From Micromonospora lutea (GTDB lineage: Bacteria; Actinomycetota; Actinomycetes; Mycobacteriales; Micromonosporaceae), in the NCBI RefSeq assembly GCF_016863535.1, contig NZ_BOPB01000029.1, forward strand, positions 62,001-126,000: DNA of 64,000 bases. The letters are read 5' to 3'. The notes under the pieces are model-generated. The model ran no database searches and was not told the origin of the DNA. It saw only the letters and a list, made by a program, of their open reading frames with translations. The position numbers and the translations under genes were made by a program. Below are positions 47,303-56,288 of this stretch, in pieces. How positions within the stretch are numbered: position 1 is the first letter of the stretch; every line of letters begins with the position of its first letter.

Positions 47303-47931
47303 TCGTACAGCTCCAAGCGGTGGGCGTGAATGCTCGGCCACTGAGTGCCAGCGGCGATCCAATCAGCCGGCCGGTTGCCCGGCCCAGACCACTGAACAGG
47401 GACATCGGCAGACCAGGACCCGGTACGCCGCGAATCGTCTGCGTTGACCTGGGTGTCGTCCACGTATTGGTCAATCTTCGCTCCGTCGGATCGTCTCCCG
47501 GTGCGCCATCCGGACAGTACTTGCCGCTTATGAGATGGCCCTCTCCCGCTTCCGCATGATGTGCATATGGCAACAGCGAGCATCAAAGCGTCGAAATCGG
47601 CGTAGTTCGACGGTACGAGCCGCCATGCGGCTACACTTCGTCCAATTTCACCTACTTTAGGTTGTAGCGTCAGCCCGCCGGATTCGGTTAAAGGGCGCGC
47701 TACGGACCGTTCGGCATCCGTGCTGGGCGCGCTGTGCCGGGTAGGCCGCCGGTGTTGTTCGCCGGCCACCGTTCGGCGTCCAGTGCGGACCGAGCTAGAA
47801 TCCACCCTGCGTGCCATTGTGGGTGGAGGCATCGGATTCGGTCATTGGTGACCGACCTGAAAGTTCAGCACGTGATATCCGATGAGTTGAAGCCGACAGC
47901 GATGCTGCCATGCTGAGGGGGCAATTCCAGA
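47303..47931. promoter_or_regulatory. Divergent regulatory region of the cluster
   Basis: This 629-base region, less GC-rich than its surroundings, lies between the main operon and the MocR gene and contains no supported gene. A 14-base element, ACCGTTCGGC(A/G)TCC, occurs directly repeated at 47706-47719 and 47768-47781, 62 bases apart. TAGAAT at 47796-47801 is a good -10 for the MocR gene, with the second repeat over the -35 position (TTCGGC, 18-base spacer). MocR/GabR proteins bind direct repeats in such places, so these are candidate operators. Confidence 0.5.
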
Positions 47932-49419
47932 ATGCCGTGGCATCTGACAATCAGCGTTTGCAGGGATGTTGATGAGCCGCTTAGCCGGCAGATCCAGAGC
48001 GCCATCAAAGAGAAGATTCGAAATGGCGTTCTGCTGCCCGGCGTGCCGCTGCCGTCAAGCCGCCTGTTGGCTCGTGACATCGGGGTGTCGCGCAGCGTGG
48101 TGGTCGAGGCGTACGAGCAGATGACCGCCGAGGGGTACCTGGAAGCCGTCCAAGGGTCGGGTACCCGCGTCGCCACCCGCCCCGTCATCGGAGTGGACCG
48201 GGGATCCAGGCTCGACGAGCCGTCGGCACCGACCGTGCGCTGGGACCTTCGGGTCGGTGCGACGGACGTGACGAACTTTCCCCTCCAGGAGTGGCTGTCG
48301 TGCTACCAACGGGCGACGCAGAGCCTGGGGGCCAACGGCTTGGGCTATCCGCCGATATCCGGCATCGCCGCGTTGCGTACGGAGTTGGCGAGCTACCTCG
48401 GCCGGGTGCGGGGCGTACGGGTCGAACCCGCCCACACCATGGTCACGATGGGCTTCGCGCATGGCCTCGGTCTGATCTGCCGGACCCTGCCGACGATGGG
48501 CATCGACCGGATCGGTGTGGAGAATCCCGGTAGTGGCAAGCAGTTCCAGTTCATCCGCAGCACCGGTATGTGCGCGGTGCCCGTACCGGTGGATGCCGAC
48601 GGCGTGGACCCCGACGCCCTGGCGCGTAGCGGTGTCCGTGCTGTCCTGGTCACCGCGGCGCACCAGTTTCCCACCGGGGCGACGATGTCGCTCGAACGCC
48701 GGCAGGCGCTGCTGCGGTGGGCGCATGACGTCAACGGGATCATCATCGAGGACGACTACGACACGGAGTTCTGGTTCGACCAGCGTGAGCGACCACCGGC
48801 GATCCAGGGCAGCGACCCGGAGCGGGTCGTCTACGGCGGCAGCCTGAGCAAGGTGCTCGCCCCCGGGCTGCGACTCGGTTGGCTCGCCGTGCCGAAATGG
48901 CTGTTCGGGGCGGTCGAACGAGCACGGGCCGCCGCGGACCAGGGCTCCGACAGCATCACCCAACTGGCGGTGTCGGAGTTTCTCCGTGCGGGCCTGCTCG
49001 ACCGGCACCTCCGGCGGCTGCGGCCGAGGTACCGGTCCAGGCTGGAAACCGTCGTCCAGGCGGTACGGCGACACCTGCCCGATGCGAGCATCAGGGGCGC
49101 GTCCGCAGGCCGTCATGTCTACGTCGAGCTGCCCTACTACGTGGACGAGGCAGCCGTCGTCGACGGCGCCCTGCGCCGGTCGGTCCTGCTGCGCGGTGGC
49201 GGCCACTTCCGTCTCGCCGAGACTCCCTGCCTCACCACCCGTCCAGCGCTGGTCATCGGCTACTCGGCGGTACGGCCCAGTGAGATCAACGAGGCGCTCG
49301 CCCGGGTCGGTGAGTCCTACGCCCAGCACGCGAACCCCCGACCTACCCCGAATGGGACGAGCCTGCTCCGTTCGATCGGGCAGCCGCTACGAATTCCGCG
49401 ATCAGCCGTGGTTCCTTGA
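47932..49419 (+). CDS. MocR/GabR-family PLP-dependent regulator
   Basis: This 495-residue regulator joins a GntR winged helix (PLSRQIQSAIKEKIRNG...PSSRLLARDIGVSRSVVVEAYEQM in outline) to a class I aminotransferase-like domain. The PLP-binding Lys is in YGGSLSKVLAPGLRLGWL, with DDYDTEFWFD before it. Such regulators sense an amino acid or amine by forming an external aldimine. It is divergent from the main operon and convergent with the trpF-containing operon, overlapping the trpF 3' end by 77 bases. It is the only regulator in the cluster and its likely pathway-specific switch. Confidence 0.92.
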   Translation: MPWHLTISVCRDVDEPLSRQIQSAIKEKIRNGVLLPGVPLPSSRLLARDIGVSRSVVVEAYEQMTAEGYLEAVQGSGTRVATRPVIGVDRGSRLDEPSAPTVRWDLRVGATDVTNFPLQEWLSCYQRATQSLGANGLGYPPISGIAALRTELASYLGRVRGVRVEPAHTMVTMGFAHGLGLICRTLPTMGIDRIGVENPGSGKQFQFIRSTGMCAVPVPVDADGVDPDALARSGVRAVLVTAAHQFPTGATMSLERRQALLRWAHDVNGIIIEDDYDTEFWFDQRERPPAIQGSDPERVVYGGSLSKVLAPGLRLGWLAVPKWLFGAVERARAAADQGSDSITQLAVSEFLRAGLLDRHLRRLRPRYRSRLETVVQAVRRHLPDASIRGASAGRHVYVELPYYVDEAAVVDGALRRSVLLRGGGHFRLAETPCLTTRPALVIGYSAVRPSEINEALARVGESYAQHANPRPTPNGTSLLRSIGQPLRIPRSAVVP

Positions 49420-49966
49420 TTCCCCGGCGCACCTCCACCCCGCTGGAGACGTCGACCCCCCACGGAGACAGCGCAGCGACGGCGGCCGCGACGTTGCCGG
49501 GGCTGAGACCACCGGCCAGCATCCAACGCCCGGCCACCGGTTTCGCCTTCAGGGAGGACCAGTTCCACTGGTTGCCGGAACCCGGCTGGGGAGAGTCGAT
49601 GATCAACATGTCTTCGCCGTACGAGCCGGGTCGTAGGTCCTGACCCGCCGCCAGCGACGTCGCCCTGATCAGTGCGACGTCCAGGTCGCGCAGCGCCTCG
49701 TAGTGATCGCGGGACTCGCCGCCGTGCAGTTGCACCGCCCGAAGCCCGGCCGTGGTCACACATTCGCGGATGACGTCGACCGGCTCACCCCGGAACACCC
49801 CGACGGTCAGCACCTGTGGCGGCACCTCGGCCGCCAGGCGCCCGGCCTCTGCCGGGGTCACCCGACGGACGCTCTCCGTCAGCATGAAGCCCACCGCGTC
49901 CACCCCGGCTTGCACGGCGGCGGCGATGTCGGTCGAGGTCCGTAGACCGCAGACTTTGATGAACAA
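49343..49966 (-). CDS. trpF: Phosphoribosylanthranilate isomerase
   Basis: This 207-residue barrel performs the Amadori rearrangement between the TrpD and TrpC steps. It has KVCGLRT (catalytic Cys), VQLHGGE, LAGGLSPGNV and VDVSSGVEVRRGIK (catalytic Asp). The usual GGTG-x-FDW phosphate loop reads GSGNQWNW. A TTG at 49966, 6-7 bases after GGAGGG, is the best start; it gives the normal length, while the ATG beside it is out of frame. It is separated from trpDCBA and ends the ligase/exporter operon. Confidence 0.92.
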   Translation of the reverse strand: MFIKVCGLRTSTDIAAAVQAGVDAVGFMLTESVRRVTPAEAGRLAAEVPPQVLTVGVFRGEPVDVIRECVTTAGLRAVQLHGGESRDHYEALRDLDVALIRATSLAAGQDLRPGSYGEDMLIIDSPQPGSGNQWNWSSLKAKPVAGRWMLAGGLSPGNVAAAVAALSPWGVDVSSGVEVRRGIKEPRLIAEFVAAARSNGAGSSHSG

Positions 49967-50060
49967 ACATGCCCTCCTTCGACATCCCACATTCTGCATC
50001 GGTGCCCGGGGCGCAACGGGAGCGCGTGTCGGGCGGTGTGGCGCAGTGGCCACGGCCGGA

Positions 50061-51416
50061 TCACTGCATCGGGTCGCCCGAGCGCTTGAGGTTGGTCGGC
50101 ATCTCGGCCTCGGGGCCCTCCGGTGCCTCGGCGATCCGTCCGGCCGGGGTGAACGCGAACACCACGGCCCCGACGATCAGGCCGATACCGGCGATCAACA
50201 GGGCGCCTCGGGCGGTCAGGACGTTTGCCAGAACACCGGCGAGCAGGCCACCCACCGGGATGACCGCCCAGGCGACGAAGCGGTAGGTACCACTGACCCG
50301 CCCCAGGAGCCGGTTGGGGATGATCGCCTGACGCAGCGCCACCGAGTGGATGTTGAAGATGGTGATGCCCACGCCGCTGATCACGTACCCCGCGCCGAGC
50401 AGCAGCAACTGCACCGTCGGCGGGCCGGCGGCCAGCGGCAACGCCAGGAGTCCCAGTGCCGAGGTCAGCACGCCCGCGACCATCGCGGGGCCGATCCCCA
50501 GGCGTCGCGCCAGCCCTCCCGCGATCAGCGAGCCACCGAAGGCACCGACGCTGGCCGAGGCGATGATGAACCCGAGCAGCGCCGGCGACAGCTCCAGGTC
50601 CTTGAGGCCGTACAGGGGAAACAGCACCAGGACGACGTCATGGAACAGGTTGAACCACGCGGCCTGGAGAAGGACGGCCCGGAGAATGCGATGACCGAGG
50701 GTTGCCCGCAACCCCTCGCCGATCTCGCTCCACACGCTCCTGGACTCTCGGGAGGTGGCGGGACGACGAGGCTCACGGGTCTTGATGGCCAGCAAGGACG
50801 CGGCGGAGATCAGGTACGTCAGGCAGTCGACGATGATCGCGCCGGGAGCGGTGAACACCTGGATGAGCACACCGCTGAAACCCTTGCCACCGGTCTCGGC
50901 GATGGACCGGGTGGACTGAAGCTTCGAGTTGGCCTCGACCAGCTGGGCCCGCGACACCAGCACCGGCACGTACGCCTGGTATGCGACGTCGAACTGCGAG
51001 GTCAGGACACCCACCAGGAAGGCCACGACGTAGAGAGCCGTCATGGACAGCTGATCGGTCAGCGCGAGCAGCGGCACCACCGCCAGGATCAACGCTCGGC
51101 CGACGTTGGCACCGATGAGCAGGCCACGCCGTCGGTAACGGTCGGCCAACACCCCGGCGAAGAGCGTGACCAGGGTGAAGGGCAGATACTCGGCGACGTT
51201 GAGCAGGCCCAGGCTGGTCGGTCCGGCGTCCAGGAGCAGAATCGCGGTCAGCGGCAGCGCCAACTCGGTCACTCGGGAACCGAGCATCGCGATGGTCTGT
51301 GCTCCCCAGAGCCGGAGGAAGTCGGGGTGACGCCACAGCGATGCCGCCACCTCCGGCGGCCGGTCGGGCGACGGGGGGTCAGACAGCAGCGAGTCGGCTC
51401 CGCGGTCCTGGCTCAC
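50061..51416 (-). CDS. MFS exporter
   Basis: This 451-residue permease has about 12 transmembrane segments and resembles the enterobactin-exporter/MFS_3 group: FLRLWGAQTIAMLGSRVTELALP at the start, ADRYRRRGLLIGANVGRA in loop 2-3 and SRAQLVEANSKLQSTRSIAETGG. The GTG forms a GTGA overlap with the ATP-grasp gene upstream. It is well placed to export the cluster product and give self-resistance. Confidence 0.9.
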   Translation of the reverse strand: MSQDRGADSLLSDPPSPDRPPEVAASLWRHPDFLRLWGAQTIAMLGSRVTELALPLTAILLLDAGPTSLGLLNVAEYLPFTLVTLFAGVLADRYRRRGLLIGANVGRALILAVVPLLALTDQLSMTALYVVAFLVGVLTSQFDVAYQAYVPVLVSRAQLVEANSKLQSTRSIAETGGKGFSGVLIQVFTAPGAIIVDCLTYLISAASLLAIKTREPRRPATSRESRSVWSEIGEGLRATLGHRILRAVLLQAAWFNLFHDVVLVLFPLYGLKDLELSPALLGFIIASASVGAFGGSLIAGGLARRLGIGPAMVAGVLTSALGLLALPLAAGPPTVQLLLLGAGYVISGVGITIFNIHSVALRQAIIPNRLLGRVSGTYRFVAWAVIPVGGLLAGVLANVLTARGALLIAGIGLIVGAVVFAFTPAGRIAEAPEGPEAEMPTNLKRSGDPMQ

Positions 51417-52672
51417 CCGTGCGTTCCGGCGGCGTCGCGCTCGTCCTGCGCCGGCGACCAGGACAACTCGTACAGCTCGGCGGCCCGGGAGATCGCCTGC
51501 TTGACCCGTGCGGCGGTGGGCGCACGGAACCGGAACGTGCCGGCCGTGTGGCGGGCGCCGCCCGTGCCGTTCAGGACCGCGCCGGGCGGCGGCAGGGTCT
51601 CGTCGTACAGGTCGGGCACCCGGCCGCGCAGGGAACCGACCCCGTGGACGACCGCGGGGCGTACCGGCGGCTCCGGCATCATCAGGTAGCCGGCCACGGT
51701 GCCGAGGTCCATCGCCGGCAGCTCCAGGTTCTCCCCGATCTGCAGCCTGACCGAGGCGTCGATCAGGTCGACGCCGTACACGTCGCGCCAGACGAACCGC
51801 ACCTGACCCCCGCCGGCCCGGGCGCCGATCTCCAGGAAGACCATGTCGGCGTGCTCGTCGTCGCCGACCGGTGTGTCGGTGCGGAAGAACTCCAGGTGAA
51901 ACACGTCGTCGGTGAGGCCCAACGCGGCCAGCACCCGCTCGGTGTAGGAGACCACCCGCCGCTCGAACTCGGCATCGTCGTTGGCGACCGAGCCGAACGG
52001 CGTGCCCTGGGCGAAGTCGAGACATCCGGCCAGGCACTGCCAGCTTCGGACGACCAGCAGCCGACCGTGCTGGACCACCCCGTCCACCTGGTAGAGCCCG
52101 CCCTCGACGAACTCTTCGCCTTCGTAGTCGGTGAACGACTCGTCGGTCAGCAGCCTGTTCAGTTCGTCCTGCGTACGGCAGACGAAGACTCCTTGACTGT
52201 CGGCACCCGCCCGGGGCTTGAGCACGATCGGCAGGCCCACCCGCCGGACCAGCTCCCGCACCTGGTCGGCCGAGTTCGCCGGGCCGTACGCCGGCACCCG
52301 CAGCCCGGCCTGCTCGATGTGCCGCTTCATGACCAGCTTGTCGCGGACCTTCAGCACCTCCGCCGAGTCCTTGCCGGGCACATCGAGGATGGCCCGCAAC
52401 TCGGCCGCCGTCTCCAGGTCGAACTCGGACAACGCGATGATGTGATCGAACTGTCCGTACCGGGTGGACAGCTCCTTGGCCTGGGTGGTGACCGCCGCCA
52501 CGTCACCGAGGTCAGGCAGCGTGATGATCGCCTCGGCGAGCTGCTCGTCCAGCGGTTCCCGCCCGGCCGGCGTGGTCAGGTACGCCACCCGGTTGCTCCG
52601 GTGGTCGACGTAGCGGTGGTACTCGCCGAACTCGTTGCTCCATCGGTTGAGGATGAGAATGTGACGGGACAC
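51413..52672 (-). CDS. ATP-grasp ligase (first of three)
   Basis: This 419-residue protein belongs to the ATP-grasp superfamily, which activates a carboxylate as acyl phosphate and couples it to an amine. The ATP lid Lys is in LPIVLKPRAGADSQGVFV, the second lobe has YEGEEFVEGGLYQVDG and the Mg site is DMVFLEIGARAGGGQV. It resembles the L-amino acid ligase and BtrJ-like group. AGGAG lies 6 bases before the GTG at 52672, so this start beats a TTG two codons upstream. It is coupled to the exporter. Confidence 0.88.
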   Translation of the reverse strand: MSRHILILNRWSNEFGEYHRYVDHRSNRVAYLTTPAGREPLDEQLAEAIITLPDLGDVAAVTTQAKELSTRYGQFDHIIALSEFDLETAAELRAILDVPGKDSAEVLKVRDKLVMKRHIEQAGLRVPAYGPANSADQVRELVRRVGLPIVLKPRAGADSQGVFVCRTQDELNRLLTDESFTDYEGEEFVEGGLYQVDGVVQHGRLLVVRSWQCLAGCLDFAQGTPFGSVANDDAEFERRVVSYTERVLAALGLTDDVFHLEFFRTDTPVGDDEHADMVFLEIGARAGGGQVRFVWRDVYGVDLIDASVRLQIGENLELPAMDLGTVAGYLMMPEPPVRPAVVHGVGSLRGRVPDLYDETLPPPGAVLNGTGGARHTAGTFRFRAPTAARVKQAISRAAELYELSWSPAQDERDAAGTHG

Positions 52673-52706
52673 GGTCAACTCCTGAACGAGGCGGTGGATG
52701 AGAAGA

Positions 52707-53933
52707 TCATGAAAAGACGACCGCCGCGTCTACCGCGTCGAGTAGAGCGGTCGTCTCCTGATAGGTCGCGCCGGTGGCCACGACGTAGCCGAGCCGACCG
52801 GACGAGCTCCCGGGATCCGGCACCTCGGCACCGGGCGAATGCAGCAGGCAGATCTCCTTGATCCGAGGATCGTCGGCCACCCGGTGGCCGACCGTCATCG
52901 TCGTGAAGCGGTGGATCTGCGGCCGCAGGAAGTAACGGATGCCCGCGGTCTGTCGACGGACGCCGTGCGCCAGCGCACCGATCGGCTCACCCAGGTAGGC
53001 ACGCAGCGTGATCGCGTGCATGTCGATGTCCTGCGCCAGTGACAGCAGGATCGGGATGTGATCGCCCGGCAACCTGGCCGCGAGCTCCATCAACAGAGGC
53101 CCCCGGTCGGCCAGCCGGACCTCGGCGTGGAACGGACCCAGCCCGAGACCGAGCGCGGCGACGACCCGTCGGACATAGGCGGTCACCTCGGCCGCCACGC
53201 CGGTCGGCAGGTCGGCCGGCAGGACGTGTCCCGCCTCCACGAACCAGGGCTCGGCCCCGAGCACCTTCTCGGTGATACACAGGACGTGTGTCACGCCGTC
53301 GTGGACGTACCCCTCGATGCTGAACTCCGGCCCCCGCACGTACTCCTCGACCAGCGCGACGGGCAACGTCTGCCGGTCCAGATAGGTGGCGGCCGGGTCG
53401 CGGATGCGGTCGATCGCGGCCAACGCCTCGTCCAGCGTGTCCACCCGACGGACGAAGAGGCTGCCGGACTGGTTGACCGGCTTCACCACACAGGGCAGGC
53501 CGACCTTCGTGACCGCGGCCTCGACCTCGTTCGGCTCGGTGACCAGCACGGCGGCGGGCTGGTCCACGGCCGCGTCGGTGACCGCCTGCCGCATCAGGTG
53601 TTTGTAGTGCAGCTTCATCGCTGCGTCCGGATCGATCCCGGGCAGACCCAGGTTGGCCGCCGCCCGGGCGGCGACCGGGACGTAGTGTTCGAAGCCGGGT
53701 AGTACGGCACCCAACGGCGAGGCGTCGTGCAACGTCTCCAGCAGGTCGAGCACGGAGGCGTCGTCGTTCGTGTCGATGATCTTCACCTCGCTCGCGGCGG
53801 CCAACCGCTCGCGGGGGATGGTCCGCTCACCCCGGTCGGCGGTCAGCACCACCGGATCGTGGCCGAGTTCCCGGGCGCGGTCGATGAGCAGGCAACCGGA
53901 CGACCTTGGCTCGATGATGATCAGCCTTGCCAT
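52707..53933 (-). CDS. ATP-grasp ligase (second of three)
   Basis: This 408-residue ATP-grasp enzyme has an N-terminal Rossmann-like domain (LIIIEPRSSGCLLIDRARELG), PCVVKPVNQSGSLFV as the ATP-binding strand, VEEYVRGPEFSIEGYV and the Mg motif LLMELAARLPGDHIP. It is clearly distinct in sequence from the other two, so three different couplings are likely. The start overlaps the Gfo/Idh gene by 13 bases. The C-terminal 100 residues resemble the substrate-binding end of carbamoyl-phosphate-synthetase-like ligases. Confidence 0.88.
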   Translation of the reverse strand: MARLIIIEPRSSGCLLIDRARELGHDPVVLTADRGERTIPRERLAAASEVKIIDTNDDASVLDLLETLHDASPLGAVLPGFEHYVPVAARAAANLGLPGIDPDAAMKLHYKHLMRQAVTDAAVDQPAAVLVTEPNEVEAAVTKVGLPCVVKPVNQSGSLFVRRVDTLDEALAAIDRIRDPAATYLDRQTLPVALVEEYVRGPEFSIEGYVHDGVTHVLCITEKVLGAEPWFVEAGHVLPADLPTGVAAEVTAYVRRVVAALGLGLGPFHAEVRLADRGPLLMELAARLPGDHIPILLSLAQDIDMHAITLRAYLGEPIGALAHGVRRQTAGIRYFLRPQIHRFTTMTVGHRVADDPRIKEICLLHSPGAEVPDPGSSSGRLGYVVATGATYQETTALLDAVDAAVVFS

Positions 53934-54952
53934 GATGCGAACTCCGTCAGCTGGGGAAGCGTCACCTGAGGCGGAACGGTCACGGCGGTGCTCCGAGCCT
54001 GGTCCAGCAGCTCGATGCTGCGTACGTGCATGCCGAGATCGCCGCGGGGTGGCGGGCTGGCGCCGCGCCGCGAGTCGTACGCGGCCTTCAGGAACTGGGA
54101 CAGCGGCAGATCCCGGACGATCTGGCGATCGCCACGACCACGGATGCGTACCTGCCCGTAGTCGTCGTCCGAGCTCAGCGGATAGTCGGCCACGATCTGG
54201 CCGTGCGTGCCGGTCACGACCAGCCGGCGGCGTCGGATCGGTGCGGTGAGATCGGACAGCAGGGTGCTGGTGACGGCCGATCCGTGCGTCAGCGTGACCG
54301 CGGCGCCACCCATGACGTGTCCGTACTGGTCACAGGAGGACATCGGCCACCGGACGGCGGATCCGACGGCGGCGTCCACCCCGGCCAGGTGCAGCGCGAG
54401 CAGCATCTGATGCGGCAACTCGACGTCGAAGGGCGTGGTGTGCGCGTCGGTGGCCTCCAGGTTCCGCCGGAACCGGGGCTTGCTCTGCTCCATGTGCAGA
54501 GCCGTCACCTGGCCGACCTCACCGGCGGCGACTGCGCGCTCCACCACCGTCGTCGTGGTGCTCTCCAGCCAGACACTCACCGGCATGACGTCGATGGCGC
54601 CCGACAGGTCGGCGATCCGACGCGCCTCCGCCACGCTGGTGGCGATCGGCTTCTCCAGGATCACCTGACGGGCTCCGAGCGCGACGAGCTGCTCCACTCC
54701 GGACAGGTGCGCGACAGGGGGAGTGGTCAGGTGGAAGACCGCCCGACGCATCGGTACGGACATCGCGTGCAGGGCCTGCGTTGCTTCGGTCAGCGTCGCC
54801 ACCCACCGGATTCCCGGCTGCGCCGGCACCGGACGTGGGTCCACGACGATCACCGTGTCGTCCGGGTCGAGGAGCGGCCGTAGCGCACGATGGTGCAGGT
54901 CACGACCGGCTCGTCCGTAGCCGACGATGACCGGCTGAAGGTCGCCTTGCAT
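53921..54952 (-). CDS. Gfo/Idh/MocA-family oxidoreductase
   Basis: This 343-residue protein has a Rossmann N domain (PVIVGYGRAGRDLHHRAL), LEKPIATSVAEA with the EKP Lys, and a C domain with PFDVELPHQMLLALHLAG. It is shorter than the first Gfo/Idh enzyme of the cluster and lacks the additional domain. AGGGAG precedes the ATG at 54952. Placed between two ligases, it may prepare or finish an oxidised building block. Substrate unknown. Confidence 0.87.
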   Translation of the reverse strand: MQGDLQPVIVGYGRAGRDLHHRALRPLLDPDDTVIVVDPRPVPAQPGIRWVATLTEATQALHAMSVPMRRAVFHLTTPPVAHLSGVEQLVALGARQVILEKPIATSVAEARRIADLSGAIDVMPVSVWLESTTTTVVERAVAAGEVGQVTALHMEQSKPRFRRNLEATDAHTTPFDVELPHQMLLALHLAGVDAAVGSAVRWPMSSCDQYGHVMGGAAVTLTHGSAVTSTLLSDLTAPIRRRRLVVTGTHGQIVADYPLSSDDDYGQVRIRGRGDRQIVRDLPLSQFLKAAYDSRRGASPPPRGDLGMHVRSIELLDQARSTAVTVPPQVTLPQLTEFASWQG

Positions 54953-55031
54953 GAGGTGTCTCCCTAGGCCACACCCGTGGGGCACGAAGCGGAATCGAAA
55001 AGGGCCACAGCCCTGTGACGACTGCGTTCGG

Positions 55032-56288
55032 CTAGCCAGCTCGGCTGGACGACGGGGACACGGACGCGCTGAGCCCGATGGCCGGTTCGGACGGTGGTGG
55101 CTCGTCGACCAGTTCCACGGTGAGCGTGCTGCGGGCCAGCTCCATCGCCGCGGTCAACTCGTCGAGGTCGGGAGCCTGGAACAGGACGTGCCCCACCCGC
55201 TGCGCCGACGAGGAGTACGGGGTGATCGTCTCGCCGGCCCGCACCTTGAGCTTGACGTCGGCCACCCACGGCTGGGTGCGCAAGGCGTCCAGCCCGTTGA
55301 CGCGTGCCACCCGACCGGCGGGGAACTGCGGGAACCAGCTGGCGCCGTGCGCTCCCGGCGTCGCGGTCGAGGGCAGGGCGACCGGCAGGTCCAGCGCCAT
55401 CGCGATCAGCGCGGCGTACGGGTCGAACCGGTGGGTGAGTGCGATGACGTCCATGATGTAGTCGCCGGGCGTGCGGACCGCGACCTCGACGATCGCCGGA
55501 CCGTCCGCGGTCATCCGGAACTCCAGGTGCACGATGCCGGTCTGCATCCGCATCGCCGCCACGACACCACGGCCCAGGCTGTTGATCGTGAACATGTCCG
55601 CACCGGACATCCGCGCGCCACCGACATGCGCCAGCTCGACGAAGTCCGGTGGGCCGGTCGTCTCCTTCGCGGTGACGTTCTCGAAGATCACCTCACCGCC
55701 CCGGACGAGTGCCTCCCAGCTGTACTCCGCGCCGACGAGGAACTCCTCCAGCAGCACCTTCTCCTGCGGCAGCCGGGACTGGAGCACGGCGACGAGAGTG
55801 GGCTCGTCCAGCACCTGGACCACGCCGGCGCTCCCGCTGCTGTGCAGCGGCTTGGCGATCACCGGATAGCGGTTCCGGGCCCAGCTGACACCCGATTCGA
55901 CGTCCGGAACGATCAGGTACTTCGGTTGACACAGCCCGGCGGTCGCGAAACAGCCACGTTGCAGGGCCTTGTTCCGTGAGACGACGGCGGCATGCAGCGA
56001 CGGGCCGGGCACGTCGAGGGCGTCCTGGACCAGGGCGGCGGCGATGACCTGCGGCTCGGCGAACCCCAACACACCGTCCGGTTCACACGAATAGGCGGCG
56101 GCGGTGGCCGCTGCCGCCCAGTCCTCCTCGGCGGTGCCTTCGGTGAGAATGAAGCGGTCCGCCTGCGGAGCGAGCCGGTCGCGGTGCAGGGCCGACTCGA
56201 CCACGGTGACGCGTACCCCGAGGCGCTCGGCGGCGGTCAGGTAGGGGGTGCCCATGTAGCCGGCACCGATCAGCAACAGTTCCTTCAC
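55032..56288 (-). CDS. ATP-grasp ligase (third of three)
   Basis: This 418-residue ATP-grasp enzyme starts the second operon. It has LLLIGAGYMGTPYLTAAERLG in a pre-ATP-grasp domain, YPVIAKPLHSSGSAGVVQV, LEEFLVGAEYSWEALV and the Mg motif AIVEVAVRTPGDYIM. GGGAGGGG lies 5 bases before the GTG at 56288. The promoter should lie in the 166-base gap to pgl. Codon use matches the rest of the cluster. Like the other two ligases it has no carrier-protein partner. Confidence 0.88.
   Translation of the reverse strand: MKELLLIGAGYMGTPYLTAAERLGVRVTVVESALHRDRLAPQADRFILTEGTAEEDWAAAATAAAYSCEPDGVLGFAEPQVIAAALVQDALDVPGPSLHAAVVSRNKALQRGCFATAGLCQPKYLIVPDVESGVSWARNRYPVIAKPLHSSGSAGVVQVLDEPTLVAVLQSRLPQEKVLLEEFLVGAEYSWEALVRGGEVIFENVTAKETTGPPDFVELAHVGGARMSGADMFTINSLGRGVVAAMRMQTGIVHLEFRMTADGPAIVEVAVRTPGDYIMDVIALTHRFDPYAALIAMALDLPVALPSTATPGAHGASWFPQFPAGRVARVNGLDALRTQPWVADVKLKVRAGETITPYSSSAQRVGHVLFQAPDLDELTAAMELARSTLTVELVDEPPPSEPAIGLSASVSPSSSRAG

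Noticed and set aside
47320..47559. A 79-codon plus-strand frame in the divergent regulatory region
   Set aside because: No RBS or recognisable sequence; the region is better explained as promoter DNA.
49752..51689. A 645-codon plus-strand frame opposite trpF and the exporter
   Set aside because: It is Gln/Arg/His-rich with no family features, and covers three certain minus-strand genes.
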